Source: Cedecea neteri (GTDB taxonomy: Bacteria > Pseudomonadota > Gammaproteobacteria > Enterobacterales > Enterobacteriaceae). Taken from it: a stretch of DNA of 64,000 bases. The translations under genes were made by a program, and so were the position numbers. The stretch covers positions 4,402,001 through 4,466,000 of the forward strand of contig NZ_CP009459.1 of NCBI RefSeq assembly GCF_000758325.1. The letters run 5' to 3'. Every line of letters starts with the position of its first letter. Positions within the stretch are counted from its first letter, which is position 1. The notes under the pieces were generated by a model that searched no databases, was not told where the DNA came from, and was given only the letters and a program-made list of their open reading frames with translations. This document shows, one piece after another, positions 22,930 through 31,325 of this stretch.

Positions 22930-23505
22930 TTACCCCATAACATTGCGTAACTGTAGCTGTTGCAGCAGTATCACGGTCTTACCATCGCGAATTTCACCGT
23001 TCTTCACCATCGCCATCGCCTGGCTGAAAGGGATTTCCAGCACGTCGATGTCTTCATCTTCCACGCCGCCGCCGGCCCCTTCTCGCTGAGAGTCACTGTA
23101 TTCTGCCAGATAGAAATAGACGATTTCGGTCACGCCGCCGGGAGACATATACAGCTCAAAGACTTTCTCAACTTCTCCCACCTGAAAGCCCGTTTCTTCC
23201 ATGGCCTCCTTGCGGGCGCAGACTTCCGGCTCGTCGGCATCCAGCAGCCCGGCGCAGGCTTCTATCAGCATGCCATCTTCATTCCCGTTAACCCAGGTTG
23301 CGACGCGGAACTGGCGTGTAAGCACTACGGTTTTTTTATCAAGGTTATAAAGCAGGATAGTTGCGCCGTTGCCCCGGTCATAAACCTCGCGCTTATGACG
23401 AACGCTTTCAGCCCCGTTACGAGACAGGTCATAGGTAATATTGCGCAGGATGAAGTAGTTATCAGACAGGATTTTATCTTTGATGACTTCAATACGTAAC
23501 GACAT
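22930..23505 (-). CDS. nudK: GDP-mannose pyrophosphatase (Nudix) NudK
   Basis: NudK hydrolyses GDP-mannose to GMP and mannose-1-phosphate. The Nudix helix is recognisable as GLLDADEPE followed by KEAMEETGF near residues 86-108. Length is 191 residues as in E. coli. A well-formed promoter lies just upstream. The interval to ypfG (22787-22929) holds nothing notable. Confidence 0.94.
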   Translation of the reverse strand: MSLRIEVIKDKILSDNYFILRNITYDLSRNGAESVRHKREVYDRGNGATILLYNLDKKTVVLTRQFRVATWVNGNEDGMLIEACAGLLDADEPEVCARKEAMEETGFQVGEVEKVFELYMSPGGVTEIVYFYLAEYSDSQREGAGGGVEDEDIDVLEIPFSQAMAMVKNGEIRDGKTVILLQQLQLRNVMG

Positions 23506-23537
23506 GCGGTCTCCACATAGCGGTAAGGGAGCCGATA

Positions 23538-23566
23538 ATCATATGCCGTTCTGTGGGCGTTGTCGC
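23538..23566 (-). promoter_or_regulatory. nudK promoter
   Basis: On the minus strand GCGACA (23566-23561) and TATGAT (23543-23538) are 17 bases apart, a good sigma-70 promoter. The start would be about 25 bases before the nudK ATG. Confidence 0.6.
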
Positions 23567-23659
23567 GTGGCGTTAGGTGTGTTTTTGTATAGGTGTTGAA
23601 ACGAGAAGGAATATATTAGTTCGCAGTTTTTCCTTTCACCGTGGCATCATTTATATCTG

Positions 23660-23887
23660 TCACTTCCGTAAATAGTGAACGTGCCAGGTGGCATTACGCC
23701 ATGCCCCCTGACAACCCCCGGCGCCCGGCGAACTCATAGCCGCTGAAGCGGTAAACCCACCGGCTATCACCCAAACATTCGGGGTCGTTCGCGATTCGTT
23801 CCCGACGATCGCTCTCTTTCGCTGTTCCCGACAGCTCAACCCCGCCTGAGTTGGGTCATAACCGGGGGCGCTGAGAGCCGGGAACAC
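23660..23887 (-). other. Small-ORF repeat resembling P4-satellite leader sequence
   Basis: A 75-codon frame on the minus strand ends TWHVHYLRK and contains the string ERTTPNVWVIAGG-like core SRTTPNVWV. I recall near-identical short frames scattered in enterobacterial genomes and in P4-like satellite prophages, but this is memory and was not checked. No integrase or phage gene is next to it. It fills most of the 576-base interval between nudK and napC; the rest holds composite repeat copy 2 and about 75 bases of plain sequence. Confidence 0.4.
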
Positions 23888-23891
23888 ATCT

Positions 23892-24004
23892 TCCCCTCAC
23901 CCCAGCCCTCTCCCCAAAGGGGAGAGGGAGAAAACAAAAGCTGCGGGAAACATTGTTTATTCCCTCTCCCTTCCAGGGAGAGGGTTAGGGTGAGGGTAAA
24001 AAAA
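23892..24004. repeat. Composite palindromic repeat, copy 2 (inverted)
   Basis: Two G/C-rich hairpins (23906-23928 and 23962-23984) are separated by about 33 bases. The right end reads AGGGTTAGGGTGAGGGTAAA, the reverse complement of the left end of copy 1 at 16072. It lies between nudK and napC and could serve as the nap operon terminator. Confidence 0.8.
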
Positions 24005-24081
24005 TAGCAGCGATGTTGCGGTTTAAACCAGTGCTGAACATAAAGCAAGGCACCGTTCCGGCTTAAATCGCCTCAGTTTTC

Positions 24082-24684
24082 TCAAAACCCCGCCTCAACC
24101 TCTCGCATATCCGGCAGCTTATGCGCTATCCCTTTATGGCAATCAATACAGGTTTTTCCGTCTTTGATCGCCTCATCGTGCATTTTGGCCGCCACGGTTT
24201 TCTGCGCGGTGAAATCCATATAGTCGAAGTTATGGCAGTTTCGACACTCCTGGGAGTTGTTGTTTTTCATCCGCCGCCACTCGTTTTGCGCCATCGCCAG
24301 GCGGTGATCGTCAAACTTCTGTGGCGTGTCTATCAGCCCAAAGGCCTTGGCGTACAGCTCCTTGCTGGCCTGAATTTTACGGATCATTTTCGGCACCCAT
24401 TCATGCGGTACATGGCAGTCCGGGCAAGTGGCGCGCACGCCGCTGCGGTTGTTGTAATGCACCGTGCCCATGTACTCCTCATACACGTTATTGCGCATTT
24501 CGTGGCAGCCGATACAGAACTCTTCGCGGTTGGACATTTCCATTCCGGTGTTGAAACCGCCCCAAAAAATTATCCCGGCAGCAAAGCCAATCAGCAGCAA
24601 CGTGCCGAGCGCTAAACGGCTCGGCCTGCGCCACCACAGCCACACACGCTTAATGATGCCAGGTTGGCGAGTTGATTTGTCCAT
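24082..24684 (-). CDS. napC: Membrane tetraheme c-type cytochrome NapC
   Basis: NapC oxidises quinol in the inner membrane and passes electrons to NapB and NapA in the periplasm. A single N-terminal membrane anchor lies at about residues 20-42. Four heme sites are visible: CIGCH, CPDCH, CRNCH and CIDCH. Length is 200 residues as in E. coli. It starts three bases after the napB stop and is the last gene of napFDABC. As napG and napH are absent here, NapC would be the only quinol entry encoded in the cluster. Confidence 0.96.
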   Translation of the reverse strand: MDKSTRQPGIIKRVWLWWRRPSRLALGTLLLIGFAAGIIFWGGFNTGMEMSNREEFCIGCHEMRNNVYEEYMGTVHYNNRSGVRATCPDCHVPHEWVPKMIRKIQASKELYAKAFGLIDTPQKFDDHRLAMAQNEWRRMKNNNSQECRNCHNFDYMDFTAQKTVAAKMHDEAIKDGKTCIDCHKGIAHKLPDMREVEAGF

Positions 24685-24687
24685 AAC

Positions 24688-25137
24688 TTATTTCCCAAAC
24701 CCTTTGGATGGCTCGAAGGTATTTTCAACAATCGGGGCAACATCCGCCTGCGGCACGTGGCATTGCAGGCAGAAATAGCGGCGAGGCGCCACGTTCGATA
24801 ACACTTTGCCGTCGCTATCCATAAAGTGCGTTGGGCTGACGCGCGGCGCCCCCGTAGTGCGGTAGCTTTCAACGCCGTGGCACTGCAGGCAGCGGTTGCT
24901 GGTCGGCGTGACCTGGTAGCCGTCCACGCTGTGCGGGATCATCGGCGGCTGGTTGACGTAGTTCAGCGCCATACGTTGCTGTTGCTTTGGCATCAGCACG
25001 GCCCCTTCCGGAGTACCGGACACTTCAGGCGTTTGCTTGAGATCCACGCCGTTTGCCGCCCAAAGCGCCCCACTGACAACCAGAGTGAATACCGCTCCCC
25101 ATTGAAACAACGCCTTCATCAGGCCTTGGTTATTCAT
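24688..25137 (-). CDS. napB: Periplasmic diheme cytochrome NapB
   Basis: NapB carries electrons from NapC to the catalytic subunit NapA. A Sec signal peptide covers about residues 1-28 (cut near LWAAN). Two CxxCH sites, both CLQCH, bind heme c. Length is 149 residues as in E. coli. It lies 86 bases after napA, the only notable gap within the operon, in the place where E. coli carries napG and napH. Confidence 0.95.
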   Translation of the reverse strand: MNNQGLMKALFQWGAVFTLVVSGALWAANGVDLKQTPEVSGTPEGAVLMPKQQQRMALNYVNQPPMIPHSVDGYQVTPTSNRCLQCHGVESYRTTGAPRVSPTHFMDSDGKVLSNVAPRRYFCLQCHVPQADVAPIVENTFEPSKGFGK

Positions 25138-25223
25138 GATTTAGCTCCCAGGCTTCATCGAATTGTTATTCTGAAAACACCCTCCGGACACTTAGCTATG
25201 CCGCGACCAAAGGGCATAGCGCG

Positions 25224-27710
25224 TTACACCTTCACCAGCTTTACGGCGCACTTCTTGAAATCCGCCTCTTTGGAAAGCGGGTCGGTGGCATCGAGCGTCA
25301 GGTTATTTACCAGCTGCGCGGCGTCGAAGAACGGCATGTAGACAAGGCCCCGAGGCGGCTTATTGCGGCCACGAGTTTCGACTATGGAGACCACTTCACC
25401 ACGGCGAGAAATCACCTTCACTTTGTCGCCACGGCGCAGACCGCGCTCCTGGGCATCCAGCGGATGCACAAACGTGACGGCCTCAGGGAAGGCACGATGC
25501 AGCTCAGGCACACGGCGCGTCATGCTGCCGGTATGCCAGTGCTCAAGCACACGCCCGGTAGACAGCCACAGGTCATAATCCTGGTCCGGGGCTTCTGCCG
25601 CCGGCTCGAACGGCAGCGCGAAGATCACCGCTTTTCCGTCCGGCTTGCCATAAAACTTGTAGCCTTCCCCGGCCTTAACGTACGGGTCGTGGCCTTCGCT
25701 GTAGCGCCACTGGGTTTCTTTCCCGTCGACCACCGGCCAGCGTAGACCCCGAGCTTTGTGGTACTCGTCAAACGGGGCCAGATCGTGCCCGTGCCCGCGG
25801 CCAAAGCTGGCATACTCTTCGAACAGGCCTTTTTGCAGGTAGAAGCCCAGCTCGCGGGATTCGTCGTTTAGCTGCTCCGCTGCCAGCTCGGTCAGCGGGT
25901 ATTGACGCACTTCGTCGCTGGCGAACAGCACGTCGAACAGGGTTTTGCCCCGGTATGCTGGTTTTTTCTCGAGAAGCTCAGCGGGCCAGACATCCTCGAC
26001 CTTAAAGCGTTTAGCGAAGGTCACCAGCTGCCAGAGATCGGACTTCGCCTCACCCGGCGCGCTCACCTGCTGACGCCAGAACTGCGTGCGGCGCTCGGCG
26101 TTACCGTAGGCCCCCTCTTTCTCCACCCACATTGCCGTCGGCAGGATCAGGTCCGCCGTTAACGCGCTGATGGTCGGGTAAGGATCGGAGACGATGATGA
26201 AGTTGCGCGGATCGCGCCAGCCCGGCATACGCTCTTCGGTGATATTCGGCCCGGCCTGCATGTTGTTGTTGCACATCACCCAGTACACGTTGAGCTTGCC
26301 GTCTTTCAGCGCTCTGTCCTGCGCCACTGCGTGTAAACCCACTTTGGCTGGAATGGTGCCGGCGGGTAGCTGCCAGGTTTTTTCGACGATTGCCCGGTGT
26401 TTTTCGTTGGTGACAACCATGTCTGCCGGTAAGCGGTGTGCAAATGTGCCCACTTCACGCGCGGTGCCGCAGGCGGATGGCTGCCCGGTCAGTGAGAATG
26501 GCCCGCAGCCAGGCTGAGAGATTTTGCCGGTCAGCAGATGCAGGTTGTAAACCAGGTTATTCGCCCAGACGCCGCGCACGTGCTGGTTAAAACCCATCGT
26601 CCAGTAGGAGATCACTTTCTTATTCGGGTCAGCGTAGAGCTTCGCGAGCGCTTCAAGCTGATCTTTCGGCACCCCGCTCATTGCAGCGGTTTTCTCCAGG
26701 GTGTACTCGGCGACAAACGTTTTGTATTCGTCGAAACTCATCGGCTCGGAAGCGTCAGACCCCGGATTCTTCGCGGCCTTTTCCAGCGGGTGCGTCGGGC
26801 GCAGCCCATAGCCAATATCCGTCACGCCGCGGCGGAGGTTAACGTGCTGCTTAAAGAACGACTCGTTCACCGCATTGTTCTGAATGATGTAGTTGGCGAT
26901 GTAGTTCAGGATCGCCAGATCGCTTTGCGGCGTGAAAACCATGCCGTTGTCAGCCAGCTCAAAACTGCGGTGCTGGAAGGTCGAAAGCACGGCAACCTTG
27001 ACGTTTTCATCGGACAGGCGTCGGTTAGCGATGCGCGACCAGAGCACCGGGTGCATCTCCGCCATGTTCGAGCCCCAAAGCACAAAGGCATCCGCCTGCT
27101 CGATATCGTCATAGCAGCCCATCGGCTCGTCCATGCCGAAGGTGCGCATAAAGCCCACGACGGCAGACGCCATACAGTGACGCGCGTTCGGATCGATGTT
27201 GTTAGAACGGAAACCCGCCTTAAACAGTTTCGCGGCGGCGTAGCCTTCCCACACCGTCCACTGGCCGGAGCCGAACATACCGATGCCGTCCGGGCCTTTC
27301 TCTTTCAGGGTGGCTTTGAATTTCTCTTCCATCACGTCGAAGGCTTTTTCCCAGCTTATTGGCTGGAACTCACCCTCTTTGTGGTACTGCCCGTCCTTCA
27401 TGCGCAGCAGAGGCTGAGTGAGACGATCTTTTCCGTACATAATCTTTGGCAGGAAGTAGCCCTTAATGCAGTTCAGCCCTCGGTTGACAGGCGCTTCCGG
27501 GTCGCCCTGGCTTGCGACGACGCGGCCGTTTTGGGTCCCCACCAGTACGCCGCAGCCGGTACCGCAGAAGCGGCACGGAGCTTTGTCCCATTTAATGGCA
27601 TCGGGTTTGCCGACCACCGCACGAGCAACGCCCGGGGCGCTGAGGCCCGCCGCCGCGGCAGCTGCGGCAACGGCATTCGCTTTCATAAAGCTACGACGAC
27701 TGAGTTTCAT
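25224..27710 (-). CDS. napA: Periplasmic nitrate reductase catalytic subunit NapA
   Basis: NapA reduces nitrate to nitrite with a bis-molybdopterin guanine dinucleotide cofactor. A Tat signal (LSRRSFMKA) covers residues 1 to about 31. The iron-sulfur cluster cysteines are C46, C49, C53 and C81, and the Mo-ligand cysteine is C179 in NARHCMAS. Length is 828 residues as in E. coli. Its start overlaps the napD stop by four bases (ATGA), coupling it to its own export chaperone. Confidence 0.97.
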   Translation of the reverse strand: MKLSRRSFMKANAVAAAAAAAGLSAPGVARAVVGKPDAIKWDKAPCRFCGTGCGVLVGTQNGRVVASQGDPEAPVNRGLNCIKGYFLPKIMYGKDRLTQPLLRMKDGQYHKEGEFQPISWEKAFDVMEEKFKATLKEKGPDGIGMFGSGQWTVWEGYAAAKLFKAGFRSNNIDPNARHCMASAVVGFMRTFGMDEPMGCYDDIEQADAFVLWGSNMAEMHPVLWSRIANRRLSDENVKVAVLSTFQHRSFELADNGMVFTPQSDLAILNYIANYIIQNNAVNESFFKQHVNLRRGVTDIGYGLRPTHPLEKAAKNPGSDASEPMSFDEYKTFVAEYTLEKTAAMSGVPKDQLEALAKLYADPNKKVISYWTMGFNQHVRGVWANNLVYNLHLLTGKISQPGCGPFSLTGQPSACGTAREVGTFAHRLPADMVVTNEKHRAIVEKTWQLPAGTIPAKVGLHAVAQDRALKDGKLNVYWVMCNNNMQAGPNITEERMPGWRDPRNFIIVSDPYPTISALTADLILPTAMWVEKEGAYGNAERRTQFWRQQVSAPGEAKSDLWQLVTFAKRFKVEDVWPAELLEKKPAYRGKTLFDVLFASDEVRQYPLTELAAEQLNDESRELGFYLQKGLFEEYASFGRGHGHDLAPFDEYHKARGLRWPVVDGKETQWRYSEGHDPYVKAGEGYKFYGKPDGKAVIFALPFEPAAEAPDQDYDLWLSTGRVLEHWHTGSMTRRVPELHRAFPEAVTFVHPLDAQERGLRRGDKVKVISRRGEVVSIVETRGRNKPPRGLVYMPFFDAAQLVNNLTLDATDPLSKEADFKKCAVKLVKV

Positions 27711-27970
27711 GGTGCTTCCTCACCTTGTTCATTCTGCTGGTGATAAACCAGCGACACCGCCAGCACGCCGGAGATATTGCGTGCCCGCTCAATTTGTTCC
27801 AGCAGCGTGTTGCTTTCGGCGGCTTCAATAACCACCGCAAGTTTGCCGCTGTCGATATCGTCAACCGCAACCTCGCTGCCTGGCAGGGCATTGATCGCTC
27901 GGCGTACGGCAGCAACATGTTCAGGTCTGGCCTGAACCACCAGGCCGCATACGTGCCAGTCAGTGTGCAT
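27707..27970 (-). CDS. napD: NapA signal-peptide chaperone NapD
   Basis: NapD binds the Tat signal of NapA in the cytoplasm until the cofactor is loaded. The 87-residue protein belongs to the small NapD family (ferredoxin-like fold), with [13 protein letters not shown] at the N-terminus. It overlaps napF by 11 bases and napA by four, so translation is probably coupled through all three. Confidence 0.93.
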   Translation of the reverse strand: MHTDWHVCGLVVQARPEHVAAVRRAINALPGSEVAVDDIDSGKLAVVIEAAESNTLLEQIERARNISGVLAVSLVYHQQNEQGEEAP

Positions 27971-28451
27971 TTTGTGGCCTCAGGGTGATGGCTGACGTTG
28001 GGCAACCGGCAACACAAGCGCCGCAGCCGTGACAGGCAGACGAAGAAATCTGTGGACGGGAAACGTCCCGCAGAGTGGGGATGAACCGGATGGCCTGTGA
28101 TTCACAGGCATCTTCACAGCTGCGGCATTCCACCTGATGCCAGGCCAGGCAGGTTTTTCCGAGCTGTAAAATCAGTGTCCAGGGTTGCGCTGATTGCGGG
28201 GCAAAAAGCCGCTGAGGGCAGGCGTCCGCGCACGCATAGCAGAAGGTGCACTCGCCCCGGCTAAAGTCGATTTCGGGGTAGCCGCCCTGGCCACGGCGAA
28301 GCACCCGGCTCTGACAGGCGCTCACGCAGCTATCGCAGCGCGTGCAGTCCAGAAGAAAATGGTTTTCATCGCCGCTCCACGGAGGGCGAATGGCGGGAGT
28401 AGAACTGTGCCAGCCCCCGGTCAGCAGGCCGCGACGGGTCAGTTTAGCCAT
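27960..28451 (-). CDS. napF: Ferredoxin-type protein NapF
   Basis: NapF is a cytoplasmic iron-sulfur protein thought to help mature NapA. Three 4Fe-4S motifs are visible: CTRCDSCVSAC with ECTFCYACADACP near residues 35-80, CRSCEDAC near 115, and CHGCGACVAGCP near 140. Length is 163 residues. The start has AAGGA 9 bases upstream. It is the first gene of napFDABC, divergent from narQ and downstream of a NarP-type site. Confidence 0.94.
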   Translation of the reverse strand: MAKLTRRGLLTGGWHSSTPAIRPPWSGDENHFLLDCTRCDSCVSACQSRVLRRGQGGYPEIDFSRGECTFCYACADACPQRLFAPQSAQPWTLILQLGKTCLAWHQVECRSCEDACESQAIRFIPTLRDVSRPQISSSACHGCGACVAGCPTSAITLRPQNAH

Positions 28452-28547
28452 TGGGCAGATCCTTGCTCAAAATGCCCGGCCAGGTCGTCACCGGGTAGAA
28501 ACGTTTTTCTTTTTATCCGCGTATTCTCTGCGGTTTTTACGGCACTT

Positions 28548-28611
28548 AAGGTATGTGACGAGGGGTTACAAAAGCATCCCCATAAAGGGGTAAATGCCGT
28601 TGTCGGATCAA
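28548..28611 (-). promoter_or_regulatory. napF promoter with NarP-type 7-2-7 site and FNR half-site
   Basis: On the minus strand TACCCCT-TT-ATGGGGA (28592-28577, centre 28584.5) fits the inverted heptamer pair bound by NarP and NarL. Twenty bases upstream, centred on 28604.5, a perfect FNR half TTGAT faces a degenerate half. A weak -10, TACCTT (28553-28548), predicts a start near 28540, which puts the sites at about -44.5 and -64.5, as I recall for E. coli napF. The remainder of 28452-28802 shows no gene. Confidence 0.6.
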
Positions 28612-28802
28612 AGAGGTGAACGGTTTCGGCGTGACGGGGAGGAATCAGCAGATTTAAGGCAGACGTTATGCTGTGGCAAAGCTTGCGTTAAATACGGCAG
28701 CATTTTTCGCGCTGGGGCGAAAAAGTCACCGTCAGGCGTTTGCGTCTCAGGCAGATTCTGGTAGGTTTCGCTCCACCGCATACTTTAAAGGGTTATTCCC
28801 CC

Positions 28803-30512
28803 GTGACAGTCAAACGCTCGGTCTCCACCAGCCTTGCCCGCGCTTTCTTTTCGATTGTTTTGCTGTCATTGCTTTCCACCGGCATCGCGATGCTGACGCT
28901 CGCCAGCAGCCTGAAAGATGCAGAAGCTGTGAACATTGCGGGATCGCTGCGCATGCAAAGCTATCGCCTGGGTTACGATCTTCAAAGTAACCCGAAGGCT
29001 ATTGCGGCACATTTACAGCAGTATCAGCAGTCGCTGGACTCCCCGACATTGCAGCAGCTCAACCGGTTTTGGGTGCCCGATGAGGTGAAAGCCCGCTATA
29101 ACGCTCTGCAGCAGGCCTGGCAGCAAATGCAGCAGCATATTCTGAACGAAGACATCGACTGGTACCGCTATAATATCGCCGCCTACGTAGAACAAATCGA
29201 CCTGTTTGTGCTGGCGCTGCAGCATTATGCCGAGCGAAAAATGATGCAGGTTGTCGCGGCTTCGGTGGTCGGTTTTATCGCTATTTTTACCCTGGTATTC
29301 TTCACTTTGCGTCGCATCCGCCAGCAGGTGGTCATGCCGCTCAATACCATGGTAGAAGCGAGCAAAGCCATTGAGCGCGGCGAATTTACCCCCCCGAACC
29401 TTGACCGCACCCTACCCAATGAGCTGGGCGCCCTGGCACAGGCTTTTATCCGCATGGCGGATGAGCTGCAAAAACTTTATCGTTCCTTAGAGCAGCAGGT
29501 GGAGCAAAAGACCCTGCGCCTGCAGGAAGCCAACCGCATGCTCGAAGTGCTGTACAGTTGCTCCCAGGCGATGAACGTCAGCACCATCAACCGCGACTGT
29601 TTCGTGCAGATCCTGCAGATCATCCACCAGCATGAGGGGGTTAGCGCCCTGGAAATGCAGGTGGGTGAAAACTGGCGGCTGACGGAAGGCTCCCCGGTGG
29701 TGGAAGAAAAATGGCATACCCTGCCGCTGGTTCAGCAGGACAGCGCTTTTGGGACGCTACGCTGGCAGTCACCGGGTAAAGCCCCTTCCCCGCAATTGAT
29801 GAAAAGCGTGGCCACCATGCTGGGGCGAGGCGTGTATTTTAATCAGGCGCAAAAACACTACCAACAACTGCTGCTAATGGAAGAACGAGCGACGATTGCC
29901 AGGGAGCTGCATGACTCTCTGGCGCAGGTTCTCTCTTATCTTCGTATCCAGCTAACGCTGCTTAAGCGCGCGGTGCCCGAAGAAAACCAGCCTGCGCAGA
30001 GGATTGTCGGGGATTTTTCCCAGGCCTTAAACGACGCCTATCGCCAGCTACGCGAGCTGCTCACCACCTTCCGCCTGACGCTGCAGCAGGCAGATTTACC
30101 CGCCGCACTGCAGGAGTTGCTGGAGCCATTGCGCGAGCAAACCCAGGCAGAAATTAGCCTGAAATGCAGCATGCCGACTCAGGTTCTGGACGCTTCTCAG
30201 CAAATCCACCTGCTGCAAATCATCCGGGAGGCGGTACTGAACGCGATTAAACACGCCAATGCGAGCCATATTGAGGTGGTTTGCCGCTCTGAAAGCGGCG
30301 GCGAGCATTTCGCTTCGGTATTTGACAACGGGCACGGGATTGCCAGCCTTGAAGAGCCGGAAGGTCACTACGGGCTGAATATCATGCACGAACGCGCAGG
30401 CCGGCTTGGTGGCCAGCTGACAATATCCCGTCCGCCAGAGGGCGGCACGCGAGTAGAAGTCCACTTTACCTCTGCACCTCCGGCTGCCGCCGGGAGCCAT
30501 AACAATAATTAG
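28803..30512 (+). CDS. narQ: Nitrate/nitrite sensor histidine kinase NarQ
   Basis: NarQ senses nitrate and nitrite at its periplasmic domain and phosphorylates NarP and NarL. A GTG start at 28803, with AAAGGG upstream, aligns with E. coli NarQ and gives 569 residues; the frame extends 21 codons further without support. The ligand-binding P-box includes R50 in GSLRMQSYRLG. Two membrane segments (about 13-35 and 147-168), a HAMP region, then the phosphorylation site RELHDSLAQ near residue 370 and ATPase motif EAVLNAIKHANA follow. narP begins 19 bases downstream. Confidence 0.95.
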   Translation: MTVKRSVSTSLARAFFSIVLLSLLSTGIAMLTLASSLKDAEAVNIAGSLRMQSYRLGYDLQSNPKAIAAHLQQYQQSLDSPTLQQLNRFWVPDEVKARYNALQQAWQQMQQHILNEDIDWYRYNIAAYVEQIDLFVLALQHYAERKMMQVVAASVVGFIAIFTLVFFTLRRIRQQVVMPLNTMVEASKAIERGEFTPPNLDRTLPNELGALAQAFIRMADELQKLYRSLEQQVEQKTLRLQEANRMLEVLYSCSQAMNVSTINRDCFVQILQIIHQHEGVSALEMQVGENWRLTEGSPVVEEKWHTLPLVQQDSAFGTLRWQSPGKAPSPQLMKSVATMLGRGVYFNQAQKHYQQLLLMEERATIARELHDSLAQVLSYLRIQLTLLKRAVPEENQPAQRIVGDFSQALNDAYRQLRELLTTFRLTLQQADLPAALQELLEPLREQTQAEISLKCSMPTQVLDASQQIHLLQIIREAVLNAIKHANASHIEVVCRSESGGEHFASVFDNGHGIASLEEPEGHYGLNIMHERAGRLGGQLTISRPPEGGTRVEVHFTSAPPAAAGSHNNN

Positions 30513-30531
30513 CTTTATTCAGGAGTTAGCA

Positions 30532-31173
30532 ATGTCTGAGAAAACGGTATACCAGGTTTTAATTGTGGACGATCACCCGCTGATGCGGCGCGGAGTGCGC
30601 CAGCTGCTTGAGCTGGACAGCACGTTTACGGTCGTGGGTGAAGCCAGCAGCGGCGCGGAGGCCATCAGTTTAGCGAATCGCCTGTCGCCGGATTTGATTC
30701 TGCTCGACCTGAACATGAAGGGCCTGAGCGGCCTCGATACGCTCAACGCCCTGCGCCGGGACGGGATCAGCGCCCGCGTGGTGATCCTGACCGTGTCCGA
30801 CGCTCGCAGCGATATCTTTACGTTGATTGATGCCGGGGCCGATGGTTACCTGCTGAAAGACAGCGATCCGGAGGTTTTATTGCAGGACATTCACCGCTGC
30901 CTGACGGGTGAAAAAGCATTTAGCGAGCAGGTACACGAGTACCTGACCAACCGAGGTAGCGAGCGGCAGAGCAGCGATCCGTTTGCTATTCTCACTGAGC
31001 GTGAGCTGGACGTGCTGTCAGAGGTGGCCCGTGGGCTGTCAAATAAGCAAATTGCCAGCGGGCTACATATTTCAGAAGAGACGGTAAAAGTGCATATCCG
31101 TAACCTGCTTCGCAAGCTGCAGGTGAGGTCACGCGTCGCGGCCACGGTATTATTTTTGGAAAGTCGGGGTTAA
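30532..31173 (+). CDS. narP: Nitrate response regulator NarP
   Basis: NarP binds heptamer sites and activates nap and related genes under low nitrate. The receiver domain has phospho-acceptor D59 in ILLDLNMKG, and the C-terminal LuxR/NarL helix-turn-helix reads LTERELDVL then SNKQIASGL. Length is 213 residues (215 in E. coli). It matches NarP more closely than NarL, for example MRRGVRQLLELD. In E. coli narP lies by ccm, far from narQ; here the pair is adjacent with AGGAG before the ATG. Confidence 0.92.
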   Translation: MSEKTVYQVLIVDDHPLMRRGVRQLLELDSTFTVVGEASSGAEAISLANRLSPDLILLDLNMKGLSGLDTLNALRRDGISARVVILTVSDARSDIFTLIDAGADGYLLKDSDPEVLLQDIHRCLTGEKAFSEQVHEYLTNRGSERQSSDPFAILTERELDVLSEVARGLSNKQIASGLHISEETVKVHIRNLLRKLQVRSRVAATVLFLESRG

Positions 31174-31239
31174 AACGACCCAATAAACGGTATGGTTACA
31201 AATCCTGCCAATTCCAAAGCATATTTACACTATCTCCTA

Positions 31240-31257
31240 AATTTCTCCACGTTTGAC
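31240..31257 (+). promoter_or_regulatory. Candidate BaeR box upstream of acrD
   Basis: AATTTCTCCACGTTTGAC agrees at 13 of 18 positions with the BaeR box TTTTTCTCCATDATTGGC as I recall it from E. coli and Salmonella acrD. It lies 69 bases before the acrD ATG, a suitable distance for activation. Confidence 0.5.
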
Positions 31258-31325
31258 TAAGCGGTTAAAGCTACAGTGATGCGGTTATTGATAACAATTA
31301 GAAGCTTTTAAGGGGTCCTGACCGC

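Noticed and set aside
23836-24048. 70-codon minus-strand frame across the composite repeat
   Set aside because: The string LTLTLSLEGRG and SPLWGEGWGEG is a translation of the palindromic repeat, not a protein.
26538-27743. 401-codon plus-strand frame opposite napA
   Set aside because: It is the mirror of the high-GC napA coding strand, has no ribosome site or recognisable domain, and napA is certain.
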